Shown: piece by piece, positions 54,110-62,267 of the stretch
How positions within the stretch are numbered: the stretch's first letter is position 1
How the letters are laid out: each line of letters begins with the position of its first letter
Origin: an uncultured Erythrobacter sp.
GTDB taxonomy: Bacteria; Pseudomonadota; Alphaproteobacteria; Sphingomonadales; Sphingomonadaceae
Assembly: GCA_947488155.1 (NCBI GenBank)
Contig: CANKYK010000002.1
Span: 192,001 to 256,000, forward strand
Direction: 5' to 3'
Length of the DNA: 64,000 bases
Made by a program: the position numbers and the translations under genes
The notes under the pieces: model-generated
The model's input: the letters and a program-made list of their open reading frames with translations, nothing else
What the model was told of the DNA's origin: nothing
Databases searched by the model: none

Positions 54110-54970
54110 ATGCTCACGTCCAAACGCGGCCTCTCCGCCGCATCTCTATCCGCTGGTTTGCTCCTCTCTGCAGCTCCAGCATTTGCTAATGAAGCCGAAG
54201 CTGGCGAGAATACTCCAGCGCTGGCAGCATCCGAAATTGCTACCGTTATTGATAGCGAAACTGACCGCGCAAGCGCGCCGGTTGACGCTGCGAAAGCAAG
54301 CTATGCCGATGGCGAAGCTGGTTTTGAAGTGACCGCTAATGTTGCTTTGGTCAGCGAATATCGCTTCCGCGGTGTTGACCTGTCCGGCGGCGAAATTGCC
54401 ATTCAGGGCGGTGTCGATCTCTCAACCGATATCGGCATTTATGCCGGTACTTGGGCCTCTTCACTTGATGAGGACACGGTTGGTTTTGGTTCAACTGAAG
54501 TTGACGTATACGGTGGTTGGAGCGGTGATGTCGCCGAAGGCCTAAGCCTAGATGTGGGCGCGATCGCCTATCTCTATCCAGACGCTGGGGCTGGTGATTT
54601 CGACTATATCGAATTCTACAGCTCACTTGGTTTCACATTTGGTCCAGCTGAAACAACGGTCGGCGTCGCTTATGCGCCTGATCAGGATTCGCTCGGCAGT
54701 ACTGACAACTTCTACATCTACGGTGATGTAGGTGTCGGAATCCCAAATACGCCGATCACATTAACTGGTCACCTTGGTTACACCGATGGCTTCCTGACAT
54801 TCACGAATGACAGCAAGGCATTTGACTGGTCAATCGGTGCAGAAGCATCGGTCCACGGACCGCTCAGCGTCGGCATTTCGTACGTTGGTGTCGAAGGCGA
54901 TGGCCTGATCGATCCAGGCGGTGTCTTCACCGATGATGCTGTTGTGTTCACATTGAGCGCCAGCATCTAA
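54110..54970 (+). CDS. TorF-family putative porin
   Basis: 286 aa. Signal peptide 1-26 (AAPAFA-NE), a short acidic linker, then a beta-rich barrel beginning VTANVALVSEYRFRGVDLSGGE, the signature of the TorF (TIGR02001) outer-membrane family, and ending in an aromatic-poor final strand (VVFTLSASI). Predicted outer membrane; solute unknown. AAGGAAG lies 6-10 bases before the ATG. Followed by a strong terminator. Confidence 0.9.
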   Translation: MLTSKRGLSAASLSAGLLLSAAPAFANEAEAGENTPALAASEIATVIDSETDRASAPVDAAKASYADGEAGFEVTANVALVSEYRFRGVDLSGGEIAIQGGVDLSTDIGIYAGTWASSLDEDTVGFGSTEVDVYGGWSGDVAEGLSLDVGAIAYLYPDAGAGDFDYIEFYSSLGFTFGPAETTVGVAYAPDQDSLGSTDNFYIYGDVGVGIPNTPITLTGHLGYTDGFLTFTNDSKAFDWSIGAEASVHGPLSVGISYVGVEGDGLIDPGGVFTDDAVVFTLSASI

Positions 54971-55018
54971 TCACATCTAGGCCCTTAGGGTCACATCCCA
55001 CTTTTGCGAGTGGAGCAG

Positions 55019-55059
55019 AAAAGGCGCGGGGGCTATGCGCATTGTCCCCGCGCCTTTTT
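55019..55059 (+). terminator. Rho-independent terminator after the TorF gene
   Basis: Stem AAGGCGCGGGG / CCCCGCGCCTT with a 14-base loop, followed by TTTTTGTTTT. Confidence 0.92.
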
Positions 55060-55120
55060 GTTTTGGGCGGATTGAGTGCTCCGCCGATTTCGTGCCAAAC
55101 AGGTCAGGCTGAGCGCCTAC

Positions 55121-55891
55121 TCAATCAAGCGAGAAGTTCACCGTGGTGACGACACGGACCTTTTTATAAGGGCTGTCGCTCTTGCCCCATCCGCCGCCAT
55201 CGCCATCGCGCGCTTCGATAGAGAAGTATCCCTGGGTCGCATCCTTGATCGCGCCGACGCCTGAGCCGGAATCTTGCGCAAACTGCTCCGCAGAGGCGCG
55301 GGCATCGCGGGTCGCCTCGGCTACCATCTCCGGCTTGATGTCGTTCAATTTGGTGAAGGTGTAGCTCATGCCAGAGCCTTCTTCCAGAAATACACCGCGC
55401 CCAACCAGATCGAACTGATTAGCAACCGCCTTTTGTGCGAGTTCAATATTGTCGGTTCTCAGCGCGAGCCGCTGGCGCACGGTGTAGGTCGTGACGCCGC
55501 GATTGGTGTGGCTGGAGACATTGGCACCGGTTGGTTGCAGGCTGTCCGCTGGAAATCCGAGCCCCCTAAAGAAGTCTTCGATTGCGCGGGTGTCGCGCTG
55601 CACTTTCCCTTGCGCCTCCGCAAGATTGGCCGCGCTGGCTGAGTAAGAAATCGTCCATGTGGCGAGATCGGCGGTAACATCGCGCTCTGCCAATCCGCGT
55701 ACGGTGACGGACCTTTCGGCCTCTTTCGCTCGCAGCAATCCGTCGCCGAGCAGATATCCGCCCAATGTCATGCCGATTGCTGCGATGGCGGCTGTGCCGA
55801 ACCAGCGCGTGGTAGTTGGGCCAACCCCGCCCTTGCGCCGCGCACCTTCACGCTCCATCTCTTGCTGCATATCCGTCGCTGTATCCGTCAT
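55121..55891 (-). CDS. SIMPL domain (DUF541) membrane-anchored protein
   Basis: 256 aa from the ATG at 55891, with GGAGG 5 bases upstream. One membrane helix (about 31-50) and a periplasmic SIMPL/DUF541 domain starting ERSVTVRGLAERDVTADLATW, with the later FRGLGFPADSLQPTGANVSS. The family includes E. coli YggE, linked to oxidative stress, but no reaction is established. Divergent from gloA. Confidence 0.9.
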   Translation of the reverse strand: MTDTATDMQQEMEREGARRKGGVGPTTTRWFGTAAIAAIGMTLGGYLLGDGLLRAKEAERSVTVRGLAERDVTADLATWTISYSASAANLAEAQGKVQRDTRAIEDFFRGLGFPADSLQPTGANVSSHTNRGVTTYTVRQRLALRTDNIELAQKAVANQFDLVGRGVFLEEGSGMSYTFTKLNDIKPEMVAEATRDARASAEQFAQDSGSGVGAIKDATQGYFSIEARDGDGGGWGKSDSPYKKVRVVTTVNFSLD

Positions 55892-55966
55892 CACATCCTC
55901 CTTTGTTTATGCGATGAATTGTGCTTATTTGTCGATGAACTGAGTTTGAACTAAAAAAGGCCCATC

Positions 55967-56404
55967 ATGACCAAATATCTTCATTCCATGATCCGCGTGA
56001 CCGATCCCGATACGACGGTCGATTTCTTTAAGCTGATCGGCCTGGAGGAAGTGCGACGGTTTGATGTTGAGGCGGGCCGCTTCACGCTGATCTTCCTGGC
56101 CGCACCGGGACAGGAGGGCGTGGCCGAAGTTGAGCTGACCTACAATTGGCCATCTGAAGATGGCAGTGAAGCAGAGACGTATGACAATGGTCGCAATTTC
56201 GGCCATCTCGCCTACCAGGTGGAGGACATCTACGACACGTGCCAGCGTCTGATGGATGCGGGCGTGGTCATCAATCGCCCACCACGCGATGGCCATATGG
56301 CCTTTGTAAAGTCACCAGACGGCGTTTCGATTGAGCTGCTGCAGGACGGCAATCTGGAACCGCAAGAGCCGTGGGCCAGTATGGAAAATATCGGCAGTTG
56401 GTAG
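55967..56404 (+). CDS. gloA: Lactoylglutathione lyase (glyoxalase I)
   Basis: 145 aa. Metal ligands of the GloA type are in place: His6 in MTKYLHSMIRV, Glu56 in VELTYNW, His80 in NFGHLAYQV and Glu123 in SIELLQDG. Isomerises the hemithioacetal of methylglyoxal and glutathione to S-lactoylglutathione, a toxic-by-product defence that suits heavy sugar flux through the Entner-Doudoroff pathway. Short, single-domain Ni/Co-type form. Convergent with nhaA. Confidence 0.95.
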   Translation: MTKYLHSMIRVTDPDTTVDFFKLIGLEEVRRFDVEAGRFTLIFLAAPGQEGVAEVELTYNWPSEDGSEAETYDNGRNFGHLAYQVEDIYDTCQRLMDAGVVINRPPRDGHMAFVKSPDGVSIELLQDGNLEPQEPWASMENIGSW

Positions 56405-56490
56405 GAAACTGATCGGGCATGGGCGCCCGCATATGGCGGTGAGTATGCCCAATGAGTAATTCAGATTAGTGCGGCTAAGCTGCCTACGCT

Positions 56491-57714
56491 TTACGTGTTG
56501 ACGGGCTGATTGCCCTGATCGTCACAGTCGGCATCGGGATGCGTCGTGGTCAGGCGCAAGACAATAAAGCCGAGCACCGCCGAAATTGCCGAGCCGGTAA
56601 GGATGCCAATTTTCGCTTCCTCAATGAACATCGGTTGGGTCGGGAATGCGAGCCCGCCGATAAACAGGCTCATGGTAAAGCCGATCCCGCACAGGATTGA
56701 TATGCCCCAAATCTCTGCCCAGCTCGCGCCCTCGGGACGCTGGGCAAAGCCAGTCTTTTCGGCAATCACAATCGTCGTGAAGATGCCCAATTGCTTGCCG
56801 ACCACAAGGCCCGCTGCGATCGCCACGGGTAGCGGATCAAACAATGCGCCAATCCCCATGCCCTGAAACGAGACGCCGGCATTGGCGAAGCCGAATACGG
56901 GTACCACCAGATAGGCGCTCCAAGGGGCCATGCCATGCTCAAGCCGCTCCAGCATGGAATTGCCATCCTTGCGCTGCATGGGGATCGTGAGCGCCGCCAG
57001 AACACCAGCGATGGTGGCATGGACGCCGGTGTTGAGCACGCAATACCACAGCACCAGGGCGAGCAGGATGTAGGGGCTAAAGACGCTGACCTTCATCCGG
57101 TTCAGCGCAATCATTAGGCCGAAAACGACAATTGAGGCGACCAGCCATGCGAGCTTGATCGTCGGTGTATAGAACACGGCGATCACCATCACCGCGCCAA
57201 TGTCATCGACGATGGCCACTGTTAGCAGGAACAGGCGCAGCGATGCTGGCACCCGGCTGCCCAGCAGACCGAGTACGCCCATCGCAAAGGCGATGTCGGT
57301 CGCCGCAGGGATAGCCCAGCCACTGGCATATTCGCCGCCGCCAGAAACCGCGATGTACACGAGGGCAGGGACCGCCATACCGGCCGCAGCGGCGGCCATG
57401 GGCAGTCTGCGTGCAGCCGGGTCAGACAATTGCCCGCCAACCAGCTCGCGCTTTACCTCCAGGCCGACGACGAAGAAGAATATCGCCATCAGTCCGTCAT
57501 TGATCCAGAGGTGCAGATCATCGAGCTTTGCAATCGGCGTCCAGGCCAGATCGCCGTAGAACAGCTCGCGATATTCGCCCGACAAGGAAGAGTTGGCTGC
57601 CAGCATTGCGGCGGCCGCCACAAGGATCAGCAGTATGCCAGCAGACGCATCGCCAACGAACAAGGCGCGCACTGGCGCGAACACCGAGCGTAAGGGGGAG
57701 TTTGATTGAGCCAT
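56491..57714 (-). CDS. nhaA: Na+/H+ antiporter NhaA
   Basis: 407 aa with eleven to twelve hydrophobic segments. Family motifs include AATDIAFAMGVLGLLGSR and the paired Asp of ILLTVAIVDDIGAVMVIAVFY (the ion-binding DD), and the C-terminal GISILCGIGFTMSLFIGGLAF. Exports Na+ in exchange for protons, as expected for a marine or brackish bacterium. Divergent from the NfrB-like gene. Confidence 0.97.
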   Translation of the reverse strand: MAQSNSPLRSVFAPVRALFVGDASAGILLILVAAAAMLAANSSLSGEYRELFYGDLAWTPIAKLDDLHLWINDGLMAIFFFVVGLEVKRELVGGQLSDPAARRLPMAAAAAGMAVPALVYIAVSGGGEYASGWAIPAATDIAFAMGVLGLLGSRVPASLRLFLLTVAIVDDIGAVMVIAVFYTPTIKLAWLVASIVVFGLMIALNRMKVSVFSPYILLALVLWYCVLNTGVHATIAGVLAALTIPMQRKDGNSMLERLEHGMAPWSAYLVVPVFGFANAGVSFQGMGIGALFDPLPVAIAAGLVVGKQLGIFTTIVIAEKTGFAQRPEGASWAEIWGISILCGIGFTMSLFIGGLAFPTQPMFIEEAKIGILTGSAISAVLGFIVLRLTTTHPDADCDDQGNQPVNT

Positions 57715-57815
57715 AGTTGCTCTACCCCCTCTCTAAAACTTTCTCCCGTTGCAAGCCTTAACCGAGCGCGATAGGTTGTTTTACACAAGTGGGGATGGGG
57801 GCAGCCTTGCAAGTA

Positions 57816-59225
57816 ATGAATTTTGACGTCTGGCAGTGGTTGGTATTGTTCCAGCAAGAGCTACTTTTATTCGCAGGTATTTTCTTCCTAATTGGTGCAG
57901 TCGACGATCTTTTAATAGACGTTACTTGGTTGTGGTTGAAGCTCACTGGGCGTGCAAAAACGCAACAATTTGAAAAAGATGAAAACGAAACGCGCGAGTT
58001 GTGCGGCGATGCGGCGGTCTTCATCCCGACCTGGTCCGAAGCAGAGGTGATCGGCGTTACGGTTTCTGAAGTGCTGGGCCGCTGGCCTCAGAAGGGCCTG
58101 CGTTTGTACGTCGGCTGTTACCGCAACGACTCGGCTACTATCGCGGCCGCCAGTGACGCCGCCAATGGCGATCCACGCCTTCGCATCGTGATTCACGACC
58201 GCGACGGGCCCAGTACCAAGGCCGATTGTCTGAACCGGATTTACGCTGCGATGTGCGATGATGAGCGGCGTCGCGGTGTGCGCAATCATATGGTCGTGTT
58301 CCACGATGCAGAAGATCTGGTCGACCCCGCCGCACTGTCGCTGCTCGATCGGCATATTGGCCAGCATATGGGCGGCGCGCAATTCGTGCAGCTTCCCGTC
58401 CATGCGTTGCGAAATGAGGAAAGCCGCTGGATAGGTAGCCATTATTGCGAGGAATTCGCCGAATCCCACAGCAAGGGCATGGTGGTGCGTGATGCTCTAG
58501 GCGCGGCATTGCCCGGGGCGGGCGTTGGCTGCGCGATTGAGCGAGAGGCGATCGAGCAATTGCGCATGCGCCATGCCGACCGTCAGCCATTCGTCGCGGA
58601 TTCCCTGACCGAGGATTATGAGATGGGTCTCAGCATCACTGAGATGGGCGGAAAGTCGCGCTTCATACGCGCGCGCGCCGCGAATGGCCGGTTGATTGCG
58701 ACCCGTGCATTCTTCCCTGATAGGATCGATACGGTGGTGCGTCAGAAGACCCGTTGGGTGCACGGCATTGCCTTACAAGGTTGGGACAGGATGGGCTGGT
58801 CAGGAGGCCTCATCGAGAGCTGGATGCGAGCGCGCGACCGGCGCGGTCCGTTTACCGCCCTGGTTTTGGTCATGGGCTATACTTTGCTGGCTGTTTCCGC
58901 TGCGATCTGGCTCGGGATCAAGCTAGGATATGGCGAGCCATTGCCGTTTTCTCAGATGGCGATCGTACTGCTTTGGGTGAATCTTGCTGCATTTTGTTGG
59001 CGCTCGGCCTCGAGGTTCGCATTCACTGCCCGTGAATATGGCACGGCGGAGGGTGTCCGAGCGGTCCTGCGCATTCCGATTGCCAACATCATTTCGATCA
59101 TGGCTGGTCGCCGCGCAGTGATGGCTTACATCGGGACGCTCGCTGGACGCGCGATCGTGTGGGACAAAACAGACCATTCGGCGCAGCCTGCCCGGCTGAC
59201 TCAGCCAGCAGGTGGTCGGTCATGA
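57816..59225 (+). CDS. NfrB-like membrane glycosyltransferase, short form
   Basis: 469 aa from the ATG at 57816 (MNFDVWQWL); ATG 57795 and GTG 57789 are alternatives. One N-terminal helix, a cytoplasmic GT2 domain with VVFHDAEDLVDPAAL (DxD-type), FVADSLTEDYEMG (the catalytic ED) and QKTRWVHGIALQG (QxxRW), then helices near the C-terminus. The layout matches the glycosyltransferase part of NfrB, the c-di-GMP-controlled E. coli protein, but the C-terminal MshEN/GspE-N regulatory domain is missing. Coupled by ATGA to a NfrA-like gene. Confidence 0.85.
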   Translation: MNFDVWQWLVLFQQELLLFAGIFFLIGAVDDLLIDVTWLWLKLTGRAKTQQFEKDENETRELCGDAAVFIPTWSEAEVIGVTVSEVLGRWPQKGLRLYVGCYRNDSATIAAASDAANGDPRLRIVIHDRDGPSTKADCLNRIYAAMCDDERRRGVRNHMVVFHDAEDLVDPAALSLLDRHIGQHMGGAQFVQLPVHALRNEESRWIGSHYCEEFAESHSKGMVVRDALGAALPGAGVGCAIEREAIEQLRMRHADRQPFVADSLTEDYEMGLSITEMGGKSRFIRARAANGRLIATRAFFPDRIDTVVRQKTRWVHGIALQGWDRMGWSGGLIESWMRARDRRGPFTALVLVMGYTLLAVSAAIWLGIKLGYGEPLPFSQMAIVLLWVNLAAFCWRSASRFAFTAREYGTAEGVRAVLRIPIANIISIMAGRRAVMAYIGTLAGRAIVWDKTDHSAQPARLTQPAGGRS

Positions 59226-60394
59226 CCCAGGTTTCGCAATCACGCCGTGGCGGGCCGCTCGCCATGCTTGGGCTTGTCTTGGCTGTATGGATCAGCGGCC
59301 GCGCTATGATGTGGGAAAGCCCGTTTCCCATAACCGAGAGCTTTTCGAAATCGGTTGATGCGATCCTGACTGAGGCTCCGTCTGAGCCTGATCTCGCACC
59401 TGCGCGAGCGGTACGCCCGGTTCAGCTCGCCAGCACAGGCTTTATCGCGCCCGCTCAAATCAGAGCACCTGCAATGGGCCTCACCGCAGATGAGCTGCGC
59501 GGCAAAGAGATATTCTCGGACACATTACAAATTGCGGCAGGCCACCAGATGCTGCTGATGGCGGCGATGAGCCAGCTGCCGCTGCCGCGCGCGGTTGAAG
59601 AGGTATGGGCGCGCTCAGGCGCTCCTAGCTTGCTGATGCAAGACGCGCCGGGCGCAGGCTGGAGCTTACCGAAAAGCGGTACGGACAGAGACGCCGACAC
59701 TGCCAAATCGGATCGCTGGTCGCTCGATGCCTGGGCATTCTGGCGTCAGGGTTCCAATTCCGGATTGATTTCGCAAGGGCGGGTTCCCGTCTACGGCGCG
59801 AGCCAAGCGGGCGCAGTGCTGCAATATCGCGTTGTGCCTAGCTCTCGCCATGATCCGCGTGCCTATGTTCGCGCCTACCGCGCGCTGGTCAGCAATGGAG
59901 AGAGCGAAGCTGCGCTGGGTGTTTCGGCGCGTCCCATTAGCGCAATGCCTCTGCGGCTGCATGGTGAAGTGCGGGTGACCGAGGGCAGGTTTGATACCGA
60001 AGTGCGCGGCGCTGCCTTTGCCACGACCGAAATCCCGCCGCTGTCTTTGCCAGTGGGCGCGAAAGCTGAAGTCTATGCCCAAGGCGGATATGTCGGCGGC
60101 GACAGCTCCACAGCTTTTGTTGATGGCCAACTGGCGGTGACGCGGGAGGTCGCCAAGTTCGATCTTGCCAAGTCGCAATCGGCCCGCGTCAGCGTGGGCG
60201 GCGGCGCGTGGGCTGGTTACCAGGGGGCTGGGCAAGCGGCGGACGTTCACCGGGTCGATCTGGGGCCAACCGCGCGCCTTGATGTGCGCATTGGCCAGGT
60301 GCCAGCGCGCCTTTCGGTCGATTGGCGAGAGCGAGTGTCTGGCGATGCTGCGCCGTCGTCAGGTGTCGCTGCGACCATCTCCACCCGGTTCTAA
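59222..60394 (+). CDS. NfrA C-terminal domain-like protein
   Basis: 390 aa. Starts inside the stop of the glycosyltransferase gene (ATGA). One N-terminal helix (about 13-30, LGLVLAVWISGRAMMW) may act as signal or anchor. The C-terminal half (AYVRAYRALVSNGESEAALGVSA onward) resembles the conserved C-terminal domain of NfrA, the outer-membrane partner of NfrB and phage N4 receptor, but the TPR region of NfrA is absent. Ends as a beta-strand with Phe. Likely exports the polymer made by the upstream enzyme; this is inferred. Confidence 0.7.
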   Translation: MTQVSQSRRGGPLAMLGLVLAVWISGRAMMWESPFPITESFSKSVDAILTEAPSEPDLAPARAVRPVQLASTGFIAPAQIRAPAMGLTADELRGKEIFSDTLQIAAGHQMLLMAAMSQLPLPRAVEEVWARSGAPSLLMQDAPGAGWSLPKSGTDRDADTAKSDRWSLDAWAFWRQGSNSGLISQGRVPVYGASQAGAVLQYRVVPSSRHDPRAYVRAYRALVSNGESEAALGVSARPISAMPLRLHGEVRVTEGRFDTEVRGAAFATTEIPPLSLPVGAKAEVYAQGGYVGGDSSTAFVDGQLAVTREVAKFDLAKSQSARVSVGGGAWAGYQGAGQAADVHRVDLGPTARLDVRIGQVPARLSVDWRERVSGDAAPSSGVAATISTRF

Positions 60395-60484
60395 GCGAGG
60401 CTTCACCGCAATCCCTTCATGAATAACGGGGTTTGCGTGCAGCATTGTCTTTAATCCAGAAGCTTGCTGGGCTACTCCGCTGCC

Positions 60485-61396
60485 ATGGATGTCTACCTGC
60501 CCATAGCCAATCTGTCAGTAAACGGTTTTTACATCGTCATGCTGGGCGGGCTGACGGGTATTCTTTCCGGCCTATTTGGCGTTGGCGGCGGGTTTCTGAC
60601 CACACCTCTGCTGATTTTCTACGGCATTCCGCCAACAGTCGCGGCCGCCTCTGCGGCGACGCAGGTAACCGGCGCCAGCGTGTCGGGCGTGCTCGCGCAT
60701 CGCAAGCGTAATGGTGTCGATTACCGTATGGGGTTGGTCATGGTCGGCGGCGGTGTTGTCGGCGCGCTGATCGGGGCGTTGCTGTTCCGACTGTTACAAT
60801 CCATTGGCCAGATCGATGTCGTGATCAACGTGCTCTATGTGGTGATGCTGGGCACGATTGGCGGGTTGATGATGCGAGAGGCGGTGGACGCTCTATGGCC
60901 GCGTAAAGGCGCGACCAAGCAGCCGCGCAAACGCCGCCACCACCCGCTGGTTGCCAATCTGCCGATCCGCTGGCGGTTCTATCGCAGCGGTCTCTATATC
61001 TCCCCGCTTGCGCCGCTTATCCTGGGCGTGCTGGTGGGTATCCTCACCATGCTGATGGGCGTTGGCGGAGGCTTCATTCTGGTACCTGCAATGCTCTATC
61101 TCTTGGGGATGAGCGGCAATGTGGTGGTGGGAACCTCGCTGTTCCAAATCTTGTTTGTGACGATGGTGACGACCATGACTCATGCGCTGACCACCAAAGC
61201 GGTGGACATCGTCTTGGCCGGCCTGCTGCTGCTCGGCTCGGTGATGGGCGCACAATTTGGGACGCAGATCGCGCTCAAGGCGAAGCCAGAGCTGCTGCGG
61301 TTGATCCTGGCCGGGATCGTGATCTTAGTGGCGCTGCGCATGCTTTATGGTTTGGGTATTGAGCCTGATGAGATTTACACGGTGAGCCCGCTATGA
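60485..61396 (+). CDS. Sulfite exporter TauE/SafE family protein
   Basis: 303 aa from the ATG at 60485 (MDVYLPIANL); a TTG at 60464 is possible. Eight to nine helices in two repeats, each with the GxxxGxxGxGGG-type motif: GILSGLFGVGGGFLTTPLL and GILTMLMGVGGGFILVPA. Proteins of this family export sulfite, sulfoacetate or other anions. The stop overlaps the start of a TIGR02186 gene (ATGATG), a constant pairing in Alphaproteobacteria. Confidence 0.9.
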   Translation: MDVYLPIANLSVNGFYIVMLGGLTGILSGLFGVGGGFLTTPLLIFYGIPPTVAAASAATQVTGASVSGVLAHRKRNGVDYRMGLVMVGGGVVGALIGALLFRLLQSIGQIDVVINVLYVVMLGTIGGLMMREAVDALWPRKGATKQPRKRRHHPLVANLPIRWRFYRSGLYISPLAPLILGVLVGILTMLMGVGGGFILVPAMLYLLGMSGNVVVGTSLFQILFVTMVTTMTHALTTKAVDIVLAGLLLLGSVMGAQFGTQIALKAKPELLRLILAGIVILVALRMLYGLGIEPDEIYTVSPL

Positions 61397-62157
61397 TGGC
61401 GGCGGCGCGCCTTGTATTCCTGGGCCTTGCGGCGATTTTTTTAAGCGCTCAGCGTGAGCCCATTCTGGTGCCAGAAGTTAGTCAAAGTCGGGTGGAGGTT
61501 CGCCAAGGCTTCACCGGAGCTGATCTGCTCCTCTATGGTGCAATCGTCGATCCGGCAGGCCCTGCGCGTGGCACCGAATACGATATTGTGGTTGTTCTGA
61601 AAGGGCCGGCTGAGGCCATCCGCCTGCGTGAGAAAGATCGCATTGCTGGGATTTGGATGAACGCTGGCAGCACTGATTTCCGCTCTGCACCCGCATTCTT
61701 CGCGGTCGCATCATCCCGCCCGATCCCTGAAATTGTCGATGAGCGTACTGCCGCGATCTATGAGCTGGGCACGAGCTTTATTCAGCTCAGCCCTTCCGGG
61801 CAGATTGAACCGGAAAAGCAGACCCGTTTTTCAGATGGTCTGGTTGATATGCGCAGGCGGCTGGGGCTCTACAAAGAGGATATGAATGGCGTCCGCATCA
61901 CGGAAAAGGTGCTGTATCAGGCCCGGATCAACCTGCCCTCCAATGTGACAACGGGGCAATACACAGCGGAAACCTTCGCGATTGCTGATGGCCGGGTGCT
62001 TGCCAGTGCGACTGCGCCAATCACGGTTGAAAAAGTCGGGCTAGAGGGGCGGGTTGTGAATGCCGCCAATCGCTGGGCGCTGCTCTATGGGCTGGGCGCA
62101 ATCGCTCTGTCGGTTTTCATGGGGTGGTTTGCTGGCCGGGTGTTCGCGAAGGTCTAA
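61393..62157 (+). CDS. TIGR02186 family protein
   Basis: 254 aa. Signal peptide or anchor at the N-terminus (LVFLGLAAIFLSAQ), a beta-rich periplasmic domain (VEVRQGFTGADLLLYGAI, typical of TIGR02186) and a C-terminal helix (about 228-248, LLYGLGAIALSVFMGWFAG). Always adjacent to TauE/SafE genes in known genomes, so probably an accessory subunit. Function unproven. Confidence 0.88.
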   Translation: MMAAARLVFLGLAAIFLSAQREPILVPEVSQSRVEVRQGFTGADLLLYGAIVDPAGPARGTEYDIVVVLKGPAEAIRLREKDRIAGIWMNAGSTDFRSAPAFFAVASSRPIPEIVDERTAAIYELGTSFIQLSPSGQIEPEKQTRFSDGLVDMRRRLGLYKEDMNGVRITEKVLYQARINLPSNVTTGQYTAETFAIADGRVLASATAPITVEKVGLEGRVVNAANRWALLYGLGAIALSVFMGWFAGRVFAKV

Positions 62158-62267
62158 GCTGTTTTACAGCGCGGCGCATAGCGCAGCTTTTCGGGCAATC
62201 TTGACGCGATCTTAACCCCAATATGGTTACCGCTCGTCCCAGATAGTTTTAGGGAAAGAGTGATCTC

